From positions 1 to 19,920 of the forward strand of contig DUOL01000026.1 in assembly GCA_012838875.1 (NCBI GenBank): DNA of 19,920 nt. The letters are read 5' to 3'. The notes beneath the pieces are model-generated. The model was given only the letters and a program-made list of their open reading frames with translations. It was not told the DNA's origin and ran no database searches. The stretch is from Bacteroidales bacterium. Its GTDB lineage: Bacteria > Bacteroidota > Bacteroidia > Bacteroidales > WCHB1-69. The translations under genes and the position numbers were made by a program. Positions 15,414-19,920 of this stretch are shown here, piece by piece (positions within the stretch are counted from its first letter, which is position 1; every line of letters begins with the position of its first letter).

Positions 15414-17249
15414 ATGTCAGGAAACAAAAAAATTTTAAACAAGGAGAGTGTTGTCATTAAATTTGCGGGTGACTGTGGTGACGGCATGCAACTTTCAGGG
15501 ACAATTTTTTCAGAATCGGCGGCATTAATGGGAAATGACATCGCCACATTCCCGGATTATCCGGCTGAAATTCGTGCGCCTCACAATACGATAGCAGGAG
15601 TTTCCGGCTACCAAGTTCACGTAGGCAAAGAGACACGAATTATTGGAGACGAATGCGATGTTTTAGTTGCCATGAACCCGGCTTCGCTCAAAGCAAATTT
15701 AAAATGGGTGAAAAAAGGCGGTTTGATTATCACCGATGAGGACAGCTACAACGAAAAAGCCCTAGAAAAGGCAGGCTACACCTCTAACCCGTTAGAAGAT
15801 GACTCTTTAAGCTCTTATCGAGTTATCCAAGCTAAGATTACCACAATGGCAAGCGAAACCGCTAAAGCGCTAGGATTAGCTCCTAAAAGTGCGGCACAAA
15901 CAAAAAACATGTTCTGCCTTGGAATGATTTATGCTATCTTTGATTATCAATTAGAAACGCCTTTCAATCTTTTAGATAAGAAATTTAAAACAAAACCTCA
16001 GATTGCAGATGTCAACAAAAAAGTGATGCAAGAAGGCTATGCTTTTGCAGAGAATCTTGAACTTATTGAATCTAAAGTTCACATTGCGCAAGTGGAACTT
16101 CCGAAGGGACGTTATCGTAACATAACAGGGAACATAGCAACGGCTTGGGGTTTATTAGCCGCTTCGGAACGGTCGGGACACAAACTCTTTCTCGGCTCCT
16201 ACCCTATTACGCCGGCTACTGACATTCTTATAGAATTGGCGAAATATAAATCTTTGGGAGCAAAAGTTTTTCAGGCTGAAGATGAGATTGCGGGAATTTG
16301 TTCCGCCATCGGGGCTTCGTTTGCCGGTGCCTTAGCCTGTACCACTACCTCCGGACCCGGCTTGTCGCTTAAAACGGAAGCGCTCGGTCTCGCCGTTATG
16401 ACAGAACTCCCGTTAGTGGTTGTGGACGTTCAACGTGGCGGTCCTTCAACAGGATTACCGACAAAATCGGAACAAGCCGACTTAAACATGGCTCTATTTG
16501 GCAGAAATGGCGAAGGTCCTTGCATTGTCATTGCCGCCTCTTCCCCCGGCGACTGCTTCTATCAAGCTTACAACGCCGCAAAATATGCTATGGAAACGAT
16601 GACCCCCTGTATTTTACTAACAGACGGAAATATCGGTCAAGGAAGTGAACTTTTTAGAATACCTAAGGTCGCTGATTTGCCGGATATTAAACCGCCGGTA
16701 GCAAAACCTAATGACCCTGATTTTAAACCGTACCGTAGAGACCCCGAAACATACGTAAGACAATGGGCAATTCCGGGAATGGAAGGACTACGCCACCGTA
16801 TCGGAGGCCTTGAAAAAACGGATATTTTCGGAGCAGTTTCAACAGACCCTCTCAACCATGCAAAAATGGTCGAAAACAGAAGTCAGAAGGTTCAACGACT
16901 CGCTAACAGACTCCCACTACAAACCGTTGACGGAGAAAAAGAAGGTGATTTATTATTGGTTAGCTGGGGAAGCACAAAAGGCTCTGTTTCAACAGCAATT
17001 AAAGAAGTTAGAGCAAACGGAAAGAAAGTTAGTCATGCACACTTTTCAAATATTATGCCCCTCCCGAAAAATACCGGTGAGGTGCTTCGTGGCTTCAAAA
17101 AGATTTTAGTTTGCGAATTAAATTCAGGACAATTTGCAAATTATCTCAGAATGACTCACCCACAATACCAATATTTACAGTATAATAAAATTCAAGGGTT
17201 ACCTTTCACCGTGCAAGAAATCGTTAACCAAATCAACAATTTAATTTAA
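15414..17249 (+). CDS. korA: 2-oxoglutarate:ferredoxin oxidoreductase, fused gamma-alpha subunit
   Basis: A 611-residue subunit of a 2-oxoacid:ferredoxin oxidoreductase, most likely the KorA of 2-oxoglutarate synthase, which interconverts 2-oxoglutarate plus CoA and succinyl-CoA plus CO2 using ferredoxin. The gamma domain comes first (about 1-200), with FAGDCGDGMQLSG at 17-29 and PDYPAEIRAPHNT at 47-59; the alpha (pyrimidine-binding) domain follows (about 225-611), with TTTSGPGLSLKTE and QRGGPSTGLPTKSEQADL, the usual signature. The gamma-alpha fusion without its own ferredoxin subunit is typical of the two-subunit enzymes. korB follows after 19 bases. The exact 2-oxoacid is inferred from overall resemblance; related substrates cannot be excluded. 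Confidence 0.92.
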   Translation: MSGNKKILNKESVVIKFAGDCGDGMQLSGTIFSESAALMGNDIATFPDYPAEIRAPHNTIAGVSGYQVHVGKETRIIGDECDVLVAMNPASLKANLKWVKKGGLIITDEDSYNEKALEKAGYTSNPLEDDSLSSYRVIQAKITTMASETAKALGLAPKSAAQTKNMFCLGMIYAIFDYQLETPFNLLDKKFKTKPQIADVNKKVMQEGYAFAENLELIESKVHIAQVELPKGRYRNITGNIATAWGLLAASERSGHKLFLGSYPITPATDILIELAKYKSLGAKVFQAEDEIAGICSAIGASFAGALACTTTSGPGLSLKTEALGLAVMTELPLVVVDVQRGGPSTGLPTKSEQADLNMALFGRNGEGPCIVIAASSPGDCFYQAYNAAKYAMETMTPCILLTDGNIGQGSELFRIPKVADLPDIKPPVAKPNDPDFKPYRRDPETYVRQWAIPGMEGLRHRIGGLEKTDIFGAVSTDPLNHAKMVENRSQKVQRLANRLPLQTVDGEKEGDLLLVSWGSTKGSVSTAIKEVRANGKKVSHAHFSNIMPLPKNTGEVLRGFKKILVCELNSGQFANYLRMTHPQYQYLQYNKIQGLPFTVQEIVNQINNLI

Positions 17250-17253
17250 AAAT

Positions 17254-17259
17254 AAGGAG
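17254..17259 (+). promoter_or_regulatory. Strong Shine-Dalgarno of korB
   Basis: AAGGAG lies nine bases before the korB ATG. Such a full match is uncommon in Bacteroidota and is one of only two clear ones seen in this window; it fixes the start at 17269. Confidence 0.6.
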
Positions 17260-17268
17260 AAGATAGAT

Positions 17269-18297
17269 ATGAGTTACAAAACAATTGAAAGAACAACAGA
17301 ACAATTGACAAAAGAAGATTTTGCAAGTGACCAGATGGTGAGATGGTGCCCCGGTTGTGGGAATCATGCTATTTTAGCTGCCGTTGAAAATGTTTTTCCA
17401 CTCATCGGTTACAAAAAAGAGAATTTTTGTGTAATTTCCGGAATCGGTTGCTCCTCTCGATTTCCTTACTATATGAACACTTACGGTTTTCATGGAATTC
17501 ATGGTAGAGCCAACGCAATCGCTACGGGCGTTCGCCTATTTAATAGAGGTTTAAGTGTTTGGATTCCTACCGGTGACGGCGACTCGCTGGCTATCGGCGG
17601 AAATCACTTTATCCATATTATTCGTCGAAATCTTGACGTTAATATCATGCTTTTCAATAATGAAATTTATGGATTGACAAAAGGGCAGTACTCCCCTACT
17701 TCTAAAATTGGAAAAGTTACGAAAACTTCTCCGTACGGAACTATCGAACACCCTTTTAATGTCGGTGAGTTAGTTATGGGAGCACAAGGCACCTTCTTTG
17801 CTCGCGTAATCGATACGAACCCGAAATTTATTACGGAAGTTTTACTTGAAGCCGCAAAACATGACGGAACATCAGTAGTGGAAATGCTACAAAATTGTGT
17901 CATCTTTAATGACGGAACTCACGATTACGTTACAGGAAAAGACGTGCGTGACGAACATCAATTAATTTTGAAACACAACGAAAAAATGCTCTTTGGAAAA
18001 GATAAAACAAAAGGTATTAAATTAGGAATGCATGGACTTGAAGTGATTGAAATAGGGAAAAACGGCACTATTGATGACGTGCTCGTGCATGATATGTATC
18101 GAAAAGATGAAGGCATTCACCTAATGTTAGCCCAAATGAAACCCCCACACTTCCCCATTGCTCTCGGTGTTATTCGCTCAGCAGATTACGACACTTACGA
18201 CGCTCTATTCGAAGAACAAATCGTTACTGCTCAAAAAACAGGCAAAATCCGCTCCGTTGACGATATCCTGAACAGTGGCGACACCTGGGAAGTATAA
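17269..18297 (+). CDS. korB: 2-oxoglutarate:ferredoxin oxidoreductase, beta subunit
   Basis: A 342-residue TPP- and iron-sulfur-binding partner of KorA. WCPGCGNH at 26-33 supplies C27 and C30; with C61 (GIGCSSR) and C210 (LQNCVIFND) these match the four ligands of the 4Fe-4S cluster in this family. The TPP/Mg motif is GDGDSLAIGGNHFIHIIRRN at about 102-121, followed by NNEIYGLTKGQYSPTS at 130-145. Electrons pass from TPP through this cluster to ferredoxin. The subunit is complete and of normal length. It is translationally close to korA and followed after 21 bases by a secreted protein gene, so the three may be one transcript. Confidence 0.93.
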   Translation: MSYKTIERTTEQLTKEDFASDQMVRWCPGCGNHAILAAVENVFPLIGYKKENFCVISGIGCSSRFPYYMNTYGFHGIHGRANAIATGVRLFNRGLSVWIPTGDGDSLAIGGNHFIHIIRRNLDVNIMLFNNEIYGLTKGQYSPTSKIGKVTKTSPYGTIEHPFNVGELVMGAQGTFFARVIDTNPKFITEVLLEAAKHDGTSVVEMLQNCVIFNDGTHDYVTGKDVRDEHQLILKHNEKMLFGKDKTKGIKLGMHGLEVIEIGKNGTIDDVLVHDMYRKDEGIHLMLAQMKPPHFPIALGVIRSADYDTYDALFEEQIVTAQKTGKIRSVDDILNSGDTWEV

Positions 18298-18318
18298 ACA
18301 GTGATAAAAAAATAACAA

Positions 18319-19794
18319 TTGAAATCACCGTGCCTCTTTTTAATAAGAAAAATATTTTTCATAACACTCTTTTTGGTAATCTCGGGAGAGCTTAAAGCTC
18401 AACGAGATTTACCATTAAGAATTGAACTGGAAACAACCAAAAAGAACGCCGTTTACCATCTTAAAAGTGTTGAAAATCACGGTTGCTTTATCTTTTTTAA
18501 AGGTCAAACTATAAGTAAGGACTCTACCACTTGGTTGTTCACCTTACTTGACACCAATCTTATTAAAAAAAAGAGTTTTCCGATACCTCTTCCTTCAAAA
18601 ATACAATACATCACCTCTGCCTATTCCGATAACGTGGCGTGGTTTCTATTTCAAGAACAAAAAAATAAAAAATCACCCATTACCTCTTATATCCTCTCCA
18701 TCAATTTAATCAACGCATCGGTAAATATTGAGAAAAACGCACTTATTTCAGACCCGAATATTTACGCAATGCACCAATTTGAAAATTTCCTACTATTTAA
18801 TACCAAAAAGAAAGATGAAGAAAAAATATATGTTTATCATCTCTATTCTAAGCGTTTTTCCGAAATAGAAACTCCCAGTCCAATCTATTCAGTCGAATTT
18901 CAACAAATAGACACTTTTAATCATCGAATTTTTATCGGCTTACAAATAAGCACTTCCCGATTTATGATGTTAGAACTAAACAAGAACGGCGCAGTCGAAC
19001 AGGAACTCTTTTTCCCTAAAAACAACGAAAACAGCTATCATTCTGCACGATTAGCCGTAGCGGACTCTCTATCAACGCTTATTATAGGCACTTACAGCAT
19101 AAATCAGGGTCGCACGACCAACAATTTTCAGTCCGGAATTTACACACTACTTTATAAAGACGATAAGTTTCAGCAACCTATTTTCTATAATTTCACCCAA
19201 TTAGAAACCCGAGACTCTTCATCAAAAAAGAACAACAAATCGCTGAATTTACTATTAGCCGTAGGAGATATCGCTGTTGATTCCAAGCAAGAACAATTTA
19301 CATTAACCGGCGAAGTTTTTAATCCGGAATATAGACATAGTACCTATAATTATTTTGACGATAATCTTTTTTACTCGCCATACTCAACTACCTTTATAGG
19401 CTACCGTTACGTGAACGTTTACGTAACAACATTTAATAAAAATGGCGAGTTGTTATGGCATCACTATTTACCATTTGAAAACATCTTAACACAGCGAGTA
19501 ACCGTCCACGTGAAGGTCTTTTACGAAGGCGAGAACGCCGTTATTTATTATCCTTTCAACTCCAATCTCAACTTTACGCGTGTGCATAAATATGAGGTTT
19601 TAGATAAAATGGCAACGATTCCTATCGAAACATTACACTACAAAGATGTGATTAAATATTCTCAAAAGTTAAAAATTGAAAATTGGTATCAAAATAATTT
19701 TTTAATTTCAGGATATCAGTACATCAACAATAACTCAAAAGCGTACAAATCAAAACGTTTTGTATTCTTTATCAATAAATTAAGATATCAATAA
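18319..19794 (+). CDS. Secreted protein of unknown function, probably beta-rich
   Basis: A 491-residue protein I do not recognise. Its first 28 residues form a signal peptide (RKIFFITLFLVIS, then GELKAQ before RDLPL), so it should be exported. The start must be the TTG at 18319: the next in-frame ATG is near residue 150 and would remove the signal. The mature part is rich in short beta-strand-like stretches with aromatic residues, a pattern seen in beta-propeller or sandwich folds, but I cannot name blades with confidence. There is no lipobox, no membrane helix after the signal and no C-terminal sorting domain that I recognise. It follows korB by 21 bases and ends nine bases before repeat copy 3. 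No functional link to korAB is evident. Confidence 0.82.
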   Translation: MKSPCLFLIRKIFFITLFLVISGELKAQRDLPLRIELETTKKNAVYHLKSVENHGCFIFFKGQTISKDSTTWLFTLLDTNLIKKKSFPIPLPSKIQYITSAYSDNVAWFLFQEQKNKKSPITSYILSINLINASVNIEKNALISDPNIYAMHQFENFLLFNTKKKDEEKIYVYHLYSKRFSEIETPSPIYSVEFQQIDTFNHRIFIGLQISTSRFMMLELNKNGAVEQELFFPKNNENSYHSARLAVADSLSTLIIGTYSINQGRTTNNFQSGIYTLLYKDDKFQQPIFYNFTQLETRDSSSKKNNKSLNLLLAVGDIAVDSKQEQFTLTGEVFNPEYRHSTYNYFDDNLFYSPYSTTFIGYRYVNVYVTTFNKNGELLWHHYLPFENILTQRVTVHVKVFYEGENAVIYYPFNSNLNFTRVHKYEVLDKMATIPIETLHYKDVIKYSQKLKIENWYQNNFLISGYQYINNNSKAYKSKRFVFFINKLRYQ

Positions 19795-19803
19795 TTTTCT
19801 TTT

Positions 19804-19920
19804 GGGCGTGCCCCGTTCGCTGACGCTCACGGGTCGGCGCCCGGTTACAAGTCCGCGGGCACAAGCCGTGGGGACGCAAGGCGGCAAAAAGAGCTTACAA
19901 GCTCGCTTTTTTGCCGCCGC
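19804..19920 (-). repeat. GC-rich structured interspersed repeat, copy 3 (inverted, cut by the right window edge)
   Basis: On the minus strand this matches copy 1 from its position 38 to 151, so the window ends inside the outer stem of the long hairpin. It is the most divergent copy and three bases longer. In the terminal hairpin the stem CCCC/GGGG of copies 1 and 2 is replaced by CCCGT/ACGGG, still fully paired, with the flanking GA/GA mismatch and GC/GC pairs kept and the loop changed from GTA to GTCA. It begins nine bases after the stop of the upstream secreted-protein gene. Confidence 0.9.

Noticed and set aside
1..19920. tRNA, rRNA or known riboswitches
   Set aside because: I looked through the gaps between genes and found no cloverleaf, ribosomal core sequence or riboswitch motif that I could support; the only strongly structured segments are the GC-rich repeats and the palindrome array.

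Overview
The window reads as one AT-rich stretch of a Bacteroidota (Bacteroidales-like) chromosome. Four things support this: the MurF-alanine racemase fusion typical of that phylum; promoters of the Bacteroidota type (-7 box TAnnTTTG) before most transcription units with few Shine-Dalgarno sequences; Na+-NQR subunits; and a PaaK-type ligase and a two-gene 2-oxoacid:ferredoxin oxidoreductase, which suggest an anaerobic or fermentative life. The first base and the last base both lie inside copies of the same GC-rich repeat, in opposite orientation, so the window may be a whole contig that broke at repeats.

Layout. 1-151: GC-rich repeat copy 1. 235-4962 (+): murF-alr, a secreted esterase-like alpha/beta hydrolase and a phenylacetate-CoA-ligase-like enzyme, closely spaced. 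4963-5111: a regulatory gap with a relic of the GC-rich repeat, a 66-bp tandem array of two 31-bp-period palindromes, and promoter boxes. 5112-6251 (+): an AAA ATPase of the DUF4143 type with a PD-(D/E)XK nuclease-like C-terminus. 6330-6480: GC-rich repeat copy 2. 12578-6579 (-): a run of six genes, namely glutamine synthetase, a small membrane-anchored protein, nqrE, nqrF, an unrecognised secreted protein, and nqrC. 13660-12677 (-): a lipoprotein. 15084-13702 (-): murD. 15085-15413: divergent promoter region with a possible leader ORF. 15414-19794 (+): korA, korB and a secreted protein of unknown function. 19804-19920: GC-rich repeat copy 3, cut by the window end.

How it fits together. MurF-Alr and MurD both make peptidoglycan precursors (D-Ala supply, D-Ala-D-Ala addition, D-Glu addition). 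KorAB would interconvert 2-oxoglutarate and succinyl-CoA with ferredoxin, and 2-oxoglutarate links to ammonia assimilation by glutamine synthetase. Nqr couples NADH oxidation to Na+ export, but only subunits C, E and F are here, in the unusual order E-F-other-C; A, B and D must lie elsewhere or be lost.

The two most notable signals are not genes. One is the palindrome array at the ATPase promoter. The other is the repeat family, which shows a long nested hairpin, a GNRA-type hairpin, and a second hairpin whose stem differs between copies by paired changes while keeping a tandem G-A mismatch, as expected of a selected RNA or single-stranded DNA structure.
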